This document shows, one piece after another, positions 25,887 to 34,350 of a stretch of 64,000 nucleotides of DNA. A model generated the notes under the pieces. The model was not told the DNA's origin. It ran no database searches and saw only the letters and a list, made by a program, of their open reading frames with translations. The position numbers and the translations under genes were made by a program. Origin of the DNA: Fodinicurvata sp. EGI_FJ10296 (GTDB taxonomy: Bacteria > Pseudomonadota > Alphaproteobacteria > DSM-16000 > Inquilinaceae); NCBI RefSeq assembly GCF_040712075.1, contig NZ_JBFCVL010000001.1, forward strand, positions 69,501-133,500. Direction: 5' to 3'. Numbering within the stretch: the first letter of the stretch is position 1; every line of letters starts with the position of its first letter.

Positions 25887-26296
25887 ACCGTCTCGCCGAA
25901 TCGCTCGGTTTCGGAGCCCTGCTGTCGGCCATTTCCGTCACGCTGGCCATGGGCCTTTACCACGACCTGTCGCCGCTGTTTCTCCGCCCGGTCCTGCTGG
26001 CGGGTGCCGTCAGTCCGCTACTCGCCGGCACGTTGTGCTGGCTGCTGCTGAGGAAGTCGCACGATCTCCGCAGCGTTCTGATAACCGGGGCTGTGGCCGG
26101 GTTCCTGACCGTCGCGATCGGAACCGGGCTTTATGCCTCGGTCGCGCTTATTCCCGTCACTGCCGTTCTCGTCGGGCCGATCGTTTCGCTGCCGACGGCA
26201 GGCCTTGCGCTCGCCTATGCCCATTTTGCAGGACGGTGGTTGCCTCGTACCCTTAACAGTGCGGCGGGCGCATCGGACGCCTCACGGCTGGGATAG
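25883..26296 (+). CDS. small four-helix membrane protein, coupled to CoA-transferase
   Basis: 137 residues with about four hydrophobic helices and short loops. ATGA overlaps the CoA-transferase stop, with AAGGAG just upstream of its ATG. No family recognised. Tight coupling suggests co-expression, not necessarily related function. Its end overlaps the convergent lipid-kinase gene by 15 bases. Confidence 0.7.
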   Translation: MNRLAESLGFGALLSAISVTLAMGLYHDLSPLFLRPVLLAGAVSPLLAGTLCWLLLRKSHDLRSVLITGAVAGFLTVAIGTGLYASVALIPVTAVLVGPIVSLPTAGLALAYAHFAGRWLPRTLNSAAGASDASRLG

Positions 26297-27190
26297 AGCC
26301 GGATACCGAACCTTGAGCTTTGTCGCGCCCAGTTCATAGACCAGCGGCGCCCGCACGAAATCGACTTCGCCATCATTCGCCACCGGGCGTGACTTCTCGA
26401 AGTCGATCCGGACTTCACGGGCCTCCATGGTTTCAAGTTCCGGGTCACGCTCGACCGAACCCAGGAACACGCGGGCCACCTGCTCCACCGCACCGAACCG
26501 GCTTTTCGGGTGCGATATGTAAACAGTCAGCGTGTCGCTATCGAGCGCAGGCCGGTCGAACAGCCGCCCGGCGCGAAAGCGGAACGCCGCCGCCGTGACG
26601 ATCAGGGCCGTGGTTTCCACGTCGCGGACCTCGCCATCGGCAGTGATACGGACATGCATCGTCCGGTGACGCCGAAGCGCCCGATACGCCGCCCGCGCCA
26701 TCGCCGCCCATTTGCCATAGCCGAACAGCCGCCGCCGCCGTTCACGGTCGATCACCATCTCGGGATAGAGACCCAGCGCCGACATGGTCAGGAACGGCTC
26801 ACCATTCACGCGGCCGATACTGATCGGGCCGATCGGCGCCTGGCTGATCGCGGCCACGGCTTCGGACAGGTCAAGCGGAATGCCCAGATCGCGTGCCAGC
26901 AGATTCATGGTCCCGAGCGGCAGAACGCCCAGCGTCGTATCCGTTTCAAGGAAAAGCTCCGTTGCCGTTTTCAATGTTCCATCGCCGCCGCCGACCCAGA
27001 CCTCGTCGGCTCTGGTGCGCGCATCGGCGAGTGCGTCGCGGATAGTCTCCGGCGACGACAACTCCACCTTTGGCGGCTCGCCGCCGGCGTCGGCCGCGGC
27101 CTTGTGAATGGCGTCGGTGATCTGCTGCTCGGTCATCTCGCGGACCGACCCCGCGCGCCTGTTGACGACGCAGACGATCGGCCTGGTCAT
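26282..27190 (-). CDS. diacylglycerol kinase-family lipid kinase (DAGK catalytic domain)
   Basis: 302 residues, YegS/DgkB-like. The nucleotide loop VWVGGGDGTLKTATE and the following LGVLPLGTMNLLARDLGIP are diagnostic of the family. Later elements are ALGLYPEMVIDRERRRR and a C-terminal beta domain ending VANDGEVDFVRAPLVYEL. It should phosphorylate a diacylglycerol- or sphingosine-like lipid at the membrane. ATG 27190 gives the usual VCVVNRRAGS start; upstream codons are not family-like. Confidence 0.9.
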   Translation of the reverse strand: MTRPIVCVVNRRAGSVREMTEQQITDAIHKAAADAGGEPPKVELSSPETIRDALADARTRADEVWVGGGDGTLKTATELFLETDTTLGVLPLGTMNLLARDLGIPLDLSEAVAAISQAPIGPISIGRVNGEPFLTMSALGLYPEMVIDRERRRRLFGYGKWAAMARAAYRALRRHRTMHVRITADGEVRDVETTALIVTAAAFRFRAGRLFDRPALDSDTLTVYISHPKSRFGAVEQVARVFLGSVERDPELETMEAREVRIDFEKSRPVANDGEVDFVRAPLVYELGATKLKVRYPALSQP

Positions 27191-27368
27191 GATGCGTCGC
27201 CTGAGAAGGTGGGGACTGAGCAGATGGGGAATGTCCCGTAGCGGGAGGGCATGGCGGTACTTTCGCGAAATAGAGTCGGGTTTGAGGGTAGGCAGAGGCG
27301 ACACAAAGAACAAGCACCGGCCCAAAGCGTTCCAGCGGCAACCGCCCGGCCATTCGCCCCGTCTGCCC

Positions 27369-28304
27369 TCACAGGGGAAGCACGGCCACGAGTGCGGACA
27401 GCGTCAGCAGCGACAGCAACGTCGTCACCAGGATCGTGCCGGACGCCACCTGGCCGTAGATGCCATAGCGTTCCGCCAGAACGAAGACCGTGGCCGCCGA
27501 GGGCAGCGCGGCCAGCAGTATGGCCGCCGACACCCGGTCGGGCGGCAGATCGAAGAAGGCGGCGGCGAACCACCAGGTCAGCAGCGGCTGCGCAACCAGT
27601 TTCAGCGCCGAAAGTACGCCAACCTCTACCATGCCGTCACCGATCCGGGTCTTGACCAGAAACAGGCCCAAGGCGAACAGTGCACACGGTCCGGCCGACT
27701 GGCCGAGCAAATCGAGAAATCGGTGGACGGGTCCGATAACCGGCACCCCGATGACAGCCACCGCCAGGCCCAGCACGGGCGCCATGATCATCGGATTTGT
27801 GGCAATGGCGGCGGCGATGGCCCGCATTCGGGCGCCGGACGGGACATCGGATTTCACGTCCGCCTCGATCATGACGACGCCCAACGTAACCCCGACCAAC
27901 CCATAGACCAGCGTCACCAGGGCGGCCGGGGCCGTGCCTTCGGGCCCGAAGGCCGAGACAAACAGCGGAATGCCCATGTAGCCCGAATTGGCGAAGGCGC
28001 CGGCCAGCCCGGCCAGCGACCAGACGGCCGCCCGGCGATGGCCGAGCAGCCGGGCGAAAAAGCCGCTGGCCACCGCTACCGCCAGTGCGGGGACGAAGAA
28101 GACGACCAGAAAGGCGATATCGAGCAGTTCGGCCGGATCGACGCTCGCCAGGGCCAGAAACAGCATCGCCGGCAGGGCGATATAATAGACATAGGCGTTC
28201 AGTCCGCCGCTGCTGTCGGTACCCAGCAAACCGCGCCATCCCGCCAGATAGCCGGCGAGAATAATGGCGAAGATCGGCAATACGACATCGATGATCGCGG
28301 TCAC
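27369..28304 (-). CDS. AEC-family transporter (auxin efflux carrier type)
   Basis: 311 residues in ten hydrophobic helices: VTAIIDVVLPIFAIILAGYLAGWRG at the start, GLNAYVYYIALPAMLFLALA, and FANSGYMGIPLFVSAFGPEG with the family's N-x-G-Y-M-G-I-P crossover motif in the first half. LPSAATVFVLAERYG lies in the second. Bacterial AEC proteins move malate, malonate or related acids. GTG 28304 sits behind GGGAGTCCCGTTTC; no ATG precedes the first conserved helix. Confidence 0.9.
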   Translation of the reverse strand: MTAIIDVVLPIFAIILAGYLAGWRGLLGTDSSGGLNAYVYYIALPAMLFLALASVDPAELLDIAFLVVFFVPALAVAVASGFFARLLGHRRAAVWSLAGLAGAFANSGYMGIPLFVSAFGPEGTAPAALVTLVYGLVGVTLGVVMIEADVKSDVPSGARMRAIAAAIATNPMIMAPVLGLAVAVIGVPVIGPVHRFLDLLGQSAGPCALFALGLFLVKTRIGDGMVEVGVLSALKLVAQPLLTWWFAAAFFDLPPDRVSAAILLAALPSAATVFVLAERYGIYGQVASGTILVTTLLSLLTLSALVAVLPL

Positions 28305-28554
28305 GAAACGGGACTCCCGGCGTGGATCAGGGGGGCGGGAACGAAAAGGCGGGCCGGTCGCAGGCACCGGGAGAGTGGCCCATGCCAGCCCCCGGAACAA
28401 GACCCCGGAACAAGACCGGCCGGACAGGAAACCGGCACCCGCTGCCCGGACTTTCGGCAGTTGAGCTATGGCCGGACCGTGGTATTCTCCCGCCCATAGA
28501 TCGGGCGCCGGCCCAAAGGCGCGGCGGCCACAGCCCCACTTGATCCGGTGACCC

Positions 28555-29802
28555 ATGTCCTATTCCATCGATTCCGACCGCCTGATGGCGGACCTCCGCG
28601 CACTGGCCGAATTCGGCAAACGCCCGCCCGGCGTCCACCGCCCCGCGTTTTCCGCCGAAGACATCGCCGCGCGCAAATGGCTGATGACAAAGCTGAAAGA
28701 GGCGGGTCTGACGCCGGAGATGGACCGGCTGGGCACCGTCATCGGACGCCATCCGGGGGCCAAACGGGCGATCCTGGTCGGCTCGCACACAGACACGGTC
28801 CCCAACGGCGGCTGGCTCGACGGCGCCATGGGCGTGATCTATGCGCTGGAGATCGCTCGGACGATCATGGAAAACGAGCCCGACGGCGAAATCGGCGTCG
28901 ATGTCATCGATTTCCAGGACGAGGAAGGCAGCTTCCTGTCCGTGCTGGGCAGCAAGGTGTTTGTCGGCTCGGCCAGCCTGGAGGATGCGCTGGACCAGAC
29001 AAATCACGAGGGCGTCAAGCTGGCCGAAATCCTGCCGACGCTCGATCTGCCCGATGGCGACATCCGGCTGGACCGCGACCGGCATGTCGCCTTTCTGGAA
29101 ACCCATATCGAGCAGGGCCCGCGCCTGCTGTCGGCGGGCGTTCCCATCGGCGTCGTCCCGTCGATCGCCGGAATCCGCCGCTATGAAATCAGCACAGAGG
29201 GCCGCCCCGACCATGCCGGCACGACCCCCGTGCCGGTTCGCCGCGATGCCGGCATGGCGGTGATGTGCGTGGCGACCGCAATCGATGCGGCGTTCCGGCA
29301 GGCGGCATCGGACGGATCGACCGGCCCCGGTGCCGGCGATGCGGTCTGGAATGCAGGTGCCATCACGTTCCGGCCGGGCGCCTATAACGTCGTCCCCGAA
29401 GCCGCGGATCTCCTTTTTGAAATCCGTGCGCCGGACGCAGAGACCATCGCCGCCATGGACAGCGTCATCAGAAAGACGGCAGAGCGGGAGGCGCGTGCCC
29501 GGGATGTCGAGCTCACGATCACCGACAAGGCCAACGTCGCACCGACCGCGATGGATGACGGTGCGCAGCAGGCGCTGCGGGACGGGGCCGGCGACCTGCA
29601 GATGAAGTATATGGACCTGACATCGGGCGCCGGACACGATGCCATGGTCATGGCCGACCATGTGCCGACGGGACTGATGTTCGTTCCCAGCATCAACGGC
29701 CGAAGCCATTGCCTGGACGAGGACACCGACGAGGCCGACATCATCGCCGGCTGCAAGGCGATGTTCCAGGCCGTGCGCCGGCTGCGTTCGAGCCTGTCTT
29801 AA
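28555..29802 (+). CDS. Zn-dependent amidohydrolase (N-carbamoyl-L-amino-acid hydrolase/allantoate amidohydrolase family)
   Basis: 415 residues, M20-type. Dinuclear metal ligands are visible in VGSHTDTVPNGG, DGAMGVIYALE, DFQDEEGSF, AFLETHIEQGP and the C-terminal NGRSH. A dimerisation/lid domain occupies the middle (TEGRPDHAGTTPVPVRRDA). The family hydrolyses carbamoyl or ureido groups in hydantoin, pyrimidine or purine breakdown. The exact substrate (N-carbamoyl amino acid, allantoate or ureidoglycolate) cannot be decided here. ATG 28555 is the first good start. Repeat-filled DNA follows. Confidence 0.88.
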   Translation: MSYSIDSDRLMADLRALAEFGKRPPGVHRPAFSAEDIAARKWLMTKLKEAGLTPEMDRLGTVIGRHPGAKRAILVGSHTDTVPNGGWLDGAMGVIYALEIARTIMENEPDGEIGVDVIDFQDEEGSFLSVLGSKVFVGSASLEDALDQTNHEGVKLAEILPTLDLPDGDIRLDRDRHVAFLETHIEQGPRLLSAGVPIGVVPSIAGIRRYEISTEGRPDHAGTTPVPVRRDAGMAVMCVATAIDAAFRQAASDGSTGPGAGDAVWNAGAITFRPGAYNVVPEAADLLFEIRAPDAETIAAMDSVIRKTAEREARARDVELTITDKANVAPTAMDDGAQQALRDGAGDLQMKYMDLTSGAGHDAMVMADHVPTGLMFVPSINGRSHCLDEDTDEADIIAGCKAMFQAVRRLRSSLS

Positions 29803-29853
29803 CCGGCTGCCGTCCGTATAATCAGCTCCTTTTCTCCTCCTCGGCGGCGCGAA

Positions 29854-29952
29854 GCGTCATCCGGCAACTGTGTTTATCAATGCAGCATCCGCCCCCTATC
29901 TCATCCCCGGAAGCACGAAGTGCTGTCCGGGGTCCACACATTCCGCGAGAGC
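29854..29952 (+). repeat. ~99-base intergenic repeat, copy 1
   Basis: Runs from GCGTCATCCGGCAACTG to CCGCGAGAGC, with the perfect hairpin CCCCGGAAGCAC-GAA-GTGCTGTCCGGGG at its centre. Nearly identical to 30092-30190, differing in a short patch after GTTTAT and near the end. An inverted relative lies at 23044-23135. Confidence 0.85.
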
Positions 29953-29991
29953 CCGTCCCGCGTTTCGTCCGCCGAGAGCCACGGCACCCGA

Positions 29992-30036
29992 TCCCGGGTC
30001 GGCAGCGCGTCACTTCGCGCCGCGCTGCGCACGGGA
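29992..30036. repeat. REP-like palindrome between the two long repeat copies
   Basis: TCCCGGGTCGGCAGCGCG and CGCGCTGCGCACGGGA form an imperfect long stem around TCACTTCGCGC. Reverse-complemented it matches 46363-46410 closely, making it a second copy of the CACGAAGTG-core family. Confidence 0.65.
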
Positions 30037-30091
30037 ATTGGAGAAGGTGGAAAGCGCCCCGGACCACCTTTTCCTGCCCCGGAAGCGCGCA

Positions 30092-30190
30092 GCGTCATCC
30101 GGCAACTGTGTTTATTGCCTCAGCATCCGCCCCCTATCTCATCCCCGGAAGCACGAAGTGCTGTCCGGGGTCCACACGCTCCGCGAGAGC
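30092..30190 (+). repeat. ~99-base intergenic repeat, copy 2
   Basis: Direct copy of 29854-29952, starting 238 bases downstream in the same orientation. The region from CAGCATCCGCCCCCTATCTC through GGGGTCCACAC is identical between them. Confidence 0.85.
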
Positions 30191-30424
30191 GCTGATAGTG
30201 CAGGCCCCGGCACTCTGCAGGCAAAATCGTCCAAGCAAATCCGATTCATCGACCTCGATCGATGTCGACGCCTGCATACCGTAGGCGTTCACGGGGTCGC
30301 CGGAAAGACGGCTTGCGTTCCCAAGCGAGACAGGATATTTCACAACCAAAGCATATGAAATAGAAGGGTCGGCGGCGCCGCGCGCCGCCGGCGTCCTTTT
30401 TCGTCGCGCCTGCGGAGACGATCG

Positions 30425-31471
30425 ATTCCTGCCGAAGCCACGACCCGCCATCAAAGCGTCGAAAGTGTCTCGACGCGCTTAGGCCGACTTATCCCCGGCC
30501 TCGCCGTTTGCACCCTGCTCGGCGGATTGGCACTGGGCGCCAACAGCCTCGTCGCTTTTCTGCCGGCCGTCGCCGTCGCCCTGGCGGCCGGCATGACGGC
30601 GCGCGCCGCCATCGGCGACCGGCCAAGCCTCGATCCCGGCATCGCCTATGCGGCACGGACTCTGCTGCGTCTGGCGGTCGCGCTCATGGGCGCGCGATTG
30701 TCGATCGACGTGGTCGCGGGCGTCGGCTCGATACCGCTGATTCTGGCGATTGCCGGCGTAACGGGAACCCTGTCGATCGGCTATGCGCTCGGCCGGCTGC
30801 TGGGGCTGACGCGCGGTCTCAGCCTGACCGCCAGCGGCGCCACCGCGATCTGCGGCGCCTCGGCGGCGCTGGCGATTGCTGCCACCCTGCCGGCTACCGA
30901 ACGCCGACAAGCCGAAACCGTGTTTGCGGTCGTCGGCGTCACGGCGCTCAGCACCGTGGCGATGCTCGTTTATCCATGGGCGGCTGGTCAGATCGGCGTC
31001 TCCGATCTCGTCGCCGGGCTGTTCTTCGGGGCAACGATCCACGACGTCGCCCAGGTCGTCGGTGCCGGCGCGCTGGTCAGCGTCGACGCAACCGCCGTCG
31101 CTACCTATACCAAGATGCTGCGGGTGATGCTGCTGGCGCCCGTGGTCACCGTCACCGCCATCATTGCCCTGCGCTGGGAAACCGACGCCGCGGCGCCGAA
31201 AAAGGGCTGGAGGGCGCTGGTGCCGCCGCCGTTCGTCATCGCCTTCCTGGTGCTGGGCGCTGCCACCGTTGCCGGCCTGATCCCCGACATGATCCAGCAG
31301 GCGGCAACGGCGACATCAAGCGGCCTGCTGGTGGTCGCCATTGCCGCACTCGGGTTCCGGACGACGGTGGGCGGGCTGGCATCATTCGGCCTGCGCGGGC
31401 TGGGCTATATGCTGATGCTGACGGCCCTGATCGCCGCCATCGGTTTCACCCTGCTCGCGCTGCTGGCCTGA
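30425..31471 (+). CDS. YeiH/UPF0324-family membrane protein, start codon unclear
   Basis: Ten-helix putative sulfate/anion exporter. Conserved parts include LMGARLSIDVV, TASGATAICGASAALAIAATLPA, FAVVGVTALSTVAMLVYP and FFGATIHDVAQVVGAGALVS, all typical of UPF0324. The conserved first helix (GRLIPGLAVCTLLGGLALGAN) lies upstream of the first usable TTG at 30527, and no in-frame ATG or GTG exists before the stop at 30356. An ATT at 30425, preceded by GGAGACGATCG, is the best placed alternative, giving 348 residues. It faces the 31484 gene tail to tail. Confidence 0.85.
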   Translation: MPAEATTRHQSVESVSTRLGRLIPGLAVCTLLGGLALGANSLVAFLPAVAVALAAGMTARAAIGDRPSLDPGIAYAARTLLRLAVALMGARLSIDVVAGVGSIPLILAIAGVTGTLSIGYALGRLLGLTRGLSLTASGATAICGASAALAIAATLPATERRQAETVFAVVGVTALSTVAMLVYPWAAGQIGVSDLVAGLFFGATIHDVAQVVGAGALVSVDATAVATYTKMLRVMLLAPVVTVTAIIALRWETDAAAPKKGWRALVPPPFVIAFLVLGAATVAGLIPDMIQQAATATSSGLLVVAIAALGFRTTVGGLASFGLRGLGYMLMLTALIAAIGFTLLALLA

Positions 31472-31483
31472 CCGGCGGCCAGT

Positions 31484-32485
31484 TCAGGACTGGCCGCCGA
31501 CCGAGGTCTTCTGAACTTCGGCCTCGGAGTCGGCAGTGCCGCCGACCCAGTTCGCCGCCTTGTCCTTCAGATCGCCGAACTTGTTGGACATCTCGGTAAG
31601 CCGGGCATCCCAGGCCGGATCCGGGCTCTGCCCCTCGATCGTCTTGAAGAAGACCTGCATCATGCAGGTGACGGCGAATGGCTCGACGATGGCGACCTTG
31701 ACGCTCCAGGCAAGGAGAATGGCGATGACCACGCCGATCGCGCTCCAGCTGCCCGGGAACAGCGCCGCAATGCCGGCCGCAGGTGCCAGCATCACCAGGA
31801 AGATGACGATGGACAGGCCGTAAACCGCCAGGGTCAGCCAAACGGCGTTTTTCAGCATCGTCTGATAGTTCTGGCCATAATAGACGAGCGCGGTGCGGGC
31901 CGATTCCCACGGGTTGGTCGCCCGCGTCCGGATGGCATAGGCCAGAATGACCTCATCGATATAGCCGACCGCCGTTTTCAGGAACGCATGGATGATCGAC
32001 ACCAGATTGCGGACCCCGGGAATGGGCAGGATCGTGAAAACGGTCTTGATCATGCCCATGATCGCACGCAGCACGCCCTTGACCAGCTGATCGATACCGA
32101 ACAGCACGCTGGCTTCAACGAAACGTTCCTTGACCACCGATTGCGCATGACCGATCTGGGATTGGCCGCCGGGCATCGGCTGGCCGTCCATCTTCTCGAC
32201 CAGAACGGCAATATGCCCTGCCTTCACGATGTAAAGCAGGTATTCCCGGAACCAGTAGACGACGAAGCCGACCAGCGAAAAACCGATGAACCCGCCCCAG
32301 AATGTCGATCCGGCCCGGAAGCCTTCCTCACCCAATCCGCCGACGCCCCAACCGACTCCCGCGCCCGTTCCGGTGCCCAGAATATAGGCCAGCGTAATAC
32401 CGAAATAGACCGCGAGACGCAGCAGTATGAAGGGCATGGTTTGCAGGAGCAAACCAATCGCCCTGCCAATGCTGAAATCCCACAT
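31484..32485 (-). CDS. polytopic membrane protein of unknown function
   Basis: 333 residues with about six to seven hydrophobic stretches. A glycine-rich GTGTGAGVGWGVGGL loop follows the second helix, and an IRTRATNPWESARTALVYYGQNY cytoplasmic segment precedes the next pair of helices. The C-terminal 50 residues are soluble and charged. I do not recognise a family with confidence; its overall length and single-domain character suggest a conserved hypothetical. ATG 32485 (MWDFSIGRAIG) begins the first helix. Divergent from the receiver-like gene across about 270 bases. Confidence 0.7.
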   Translation of the reverse strand: MWDFSIGRAIGLLLQTMPFILLRLAVYFGITLAYILGTGTGAGVGWGVGGLGEEGFRAGSTFWGGFIGFSLVGFVVYWFREYLLYIVKAGHIAVLVEKMDGQPMPGGQSQIGHAQSVVKERFVEASVLFGIDQLVKGVLRAIMGMIKTVFTILPIPGVRNLVSIIHAFLKTAVGYIDEVILAYAIRTRATNPWESARTALVYYGQNYQTMLKNAVWLTLAVYGLSIVIFLVMLAPAAGIAALFPGSWSAIGVVIAILLAWSVKVAIVEPFAVTCMMQVFFKTIEGQSPDPAWDARLTEMSNKFGDLKDKAANWVGGTADSEAEVQKTSVGGQS

Positions 32486-32754
32486 TCTTGCCCGCTCCCG
32501 ATAATTGTTTTCGTATGCTTTTTGTTCGTGTCTCAGCGTTGAAATGCGCGCCGATTTCGTTCTATCGGCGCCCAGTTTGGAAGAAGGTGCCAAAAAAGTA
32601 TCGGGCGAACAAGGCTGCTGTAGTCCGTTTGCGCCAGGGCGCTGATACTTTCGGGGGAACGGACCCACCCAACAAGGCAATGAAGTCAAATATTAACTTC
32701 TTGCGGCAAGACTGCCGCCTTGCAGGCTGGGCAATCGGGTCAGGGGAGCTACGC

Positions 32755-33540
32755 GTGGCAACAGAAAAGTCTTTCATGCCGTCGGAGGAGGAAATCGACC
32801 GCCTCGCGACTCAGGAATCCATGGAAGAGGCGCGGGATATCATCTCGGACATGGAGTTGAAGCTCCAGGAGGCGCGCACCAACAGCCGCGACGGCGCCGT
32901 CATCGCCAAGGATCTCCTTCAGGCCGCCAGCAATCTGCGCCTCAAGGTCAGGGCCGTTTCCTTGCCGGGCCTTGGTGCGCTGACGCACCGGCTGGAAGAT
33001 TACCTGACCAGCATTCGCACGATCGAGAAGCCGCATATCGCCGATCTGCAGCATTTCTCCGATCGAATCTCGGCCCTGCTGGATGGTGACGAATTGCCGG
33101 CAACCGACATTCCGTCGGTCGTCCGCGATCTTCCGCGCAAGCGCACCTTCGATGTCGAGGACATCTCGACCGTCGAGATCGACGTCACACTGGTCATGCC
33201 GCAGCGAACCGCCGCCCGTGTGGTTGAACGGGAACTTGCCGCCTGCGGCTATCGTGTTTCGACCGTGCTCGATCCGTTCGAGGCGCTGGAACTGATCCTG
33301 GAAACGAAGCCGGATCTCGTCGTCACCGGCATGGTCATGCCGCGCCTGACCGGCGTCGATCTGGCCTGCGCCCTTGCCGCGATGCCGAGCACGCGGTCCA
33401 CGCCCGTGGCTGTGCTGACGAGCCTTGCGCCCGGTCACCCGGATCTGGCCGCCCTGCCGATGCATGCCGGACTGATCCGGCGCGGCGCCCAGTTCGGTGA
33501 CGATCTGGCCCACGTCCTGCAGCGGTTCAGTATAACGTGA
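32755..33540 (+). CDS. receiver-like protein with helical N-terminus, acceptor Asp replaced by Gly
   Basis: 261 residues. Residues 10-112 are helical with an HPt- or dimerisation-like look (ARDIISDMELKLQEA, LGALTHRLEDYLTS). Residues 142-258 follow a receiver domain, but at the phospho-acceptor the expected D-x-x-M-P reads G-M-V-M-P (Gly192). The first acidic pair is also absent (VTLVMPQRT). LTSL supplies the Thr strand. There is no DNA-binding output. GTG 32755 follows GGGGAG. The upstream 120 codons of the open frame look non-coding. Confidence 0.7.
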   Translation: MATEKSFMPSEEEIDRLATQESMEEARDIISDMELKLQEARTNSRDGAVIAKDLLQAASNLRLKVRAVSLPGLGALTHRLEDYLTSIRTIEKPHIADLQHFSDRISALLDGDELPATDIPSVVRDLPRKRTFDVEDISTVEIDVTLVMPQRTAARVVERELAACGYRVSTVLDPFEALELILETKPDLVVTGMVMPRLTGVDLACALAAMPSTRSTPVAVLTSLAPGHPDLAALPMHAGLIRRGAQFGDDLAHVLQRFSIT

Positions 33541-33550
33541 GAAATCCGCT

Positions 33551-34213
33551 CTAGTGAACGGCGGCGGGCTCTCTTGGGCCGGCCACCGGTGACTCTGCGT
33601 GTGTATCCACTCGTGAAGCCACTCGTGAAGCCACTGGGGCCGATTTCAGCGGTGACGCCGCCGGGATGCCGCCGATCTGGCCGTGCTGGCGAAGCAGCGA
33701 CGCCAGCGCGCCGACGAACAGCGCTTCGCCGCGGCGGTTGGTCGGTTCGCGCATCAGAATTTCATGAATATCGGCCATCATGGCGGCCAGGGCGATATCC
33801 TCGATCCGGGATTCCACGAACCGCACCAGGCCGCCCTTGCCGGTGGTCAGGCTGTTTACCAGTCGGCGGACCACGGTGTCAGGAAGGATGAACAACCTTC
33901 CGGCGGTGCCGGCCAGCGTGCGGCCAGCTTCGTGGATGGCGGCGCGCGGTTCAAGCCGCCGACCGGGATTGGCCAGAAGCACGCTGCCCGTTTCGACCGT
34001 GACGGGCTTGTCATCGAGGATCGCCGCCAAACCGCCGTGCGGCGCGATCAGTATGCGGAAAGCTTCCGGATCGTCGGCCCGCTCGACAACCAACGGCCCC
34101 GGGGCAGGACCGGGGCCAGGACCGGGGCCGGAAGCGGGCGTCGCCCGGTAATCGATTGTCGAAACGACAATACCGGGCGGGCCGAGGATTGGACACGTCA
34201 CGCGATCGACCAT
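33551..34213 (-). CDS. AraC-type N-terminal sensor-like protein without HTH domain
   Basis: 220 residues. The layout (IDYRATPAS, then AFRILIAPHGGLAAILDDKPVTV, LLANPGRRLE, and a helical RIEDIALAAMMADIHEILMREP) resembles the cupin-like ligand domain plus linker helices of AraC-family regulators. The chain then ends in a low-complexity S/V/P tail instead of the paired HTH. Two short direct-repeat tracts sit inside it: GPGPGPGPAPGP (near residue 30) and a duplicated 12-base unit giving VASRVASRV. A truncated regulator or free-standing sensor are both possible. Confidence 0.5.
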   Translation of the reverse strand: MVDRVTCPILGPPGIVVSTIDYRATPASGPGPGPGPAPGPLVVERADDPEAFRILIAPHGGLAAILDDKPVTVETGSVLLANPGRRLEPRAAIHEAGRTLAGTAGRLFILPDTVVRRLVNSLTTGKGGLVRFVESRIEDIALAAMMADIHEILMREPTNRRGEALFVGALASLLRQHGQIGGIPAASPLKSAPVASRVASRVDTHAESPVAGPREPAAVH

Positions 34214-34249
34214 GTGTTGCTACCGCATGAGAAATTTTTGACTGCTTAT

Positions 34250-34279
34250 TAAGCATGCCCGATCCCAACTGCAAGTCAA
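34250..34279 (-). promoter_or_regulatory. possible sigma-70-type promoter for the AraC-like sensor gene
   Basis: On the minus strand TTGACT is followed after 18 bases by TGCTTA, within an AT-richer patch about 40 bases before ATG 34213. The -10 match is poor, so this is tentative. Confidence 0.3.
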
Positions 34280-34350
34280 CACCTTCGGTTGATAATTTTC
34301 AATTCCTTTGTTCTTTTTGCGCGCAACGCGGGGACGCCAGCGTGCCCGGC

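Noticed and set aside
27108-28499. 463-codon plus-strand frame opposite the AEC transporter
   Set aside because: The product is Arg/Gln/Gly-rich without domains, while the minus strand encodes a standard ten-helix transporter.
33603-33632. CACTCGTGAAGC direct duplication considered as an attachment site or CRISPR fragment
   Set aside because: It is a simple in-frame 12-base duplication within the AraC-like sensor's tail, with no spacers or integrase.
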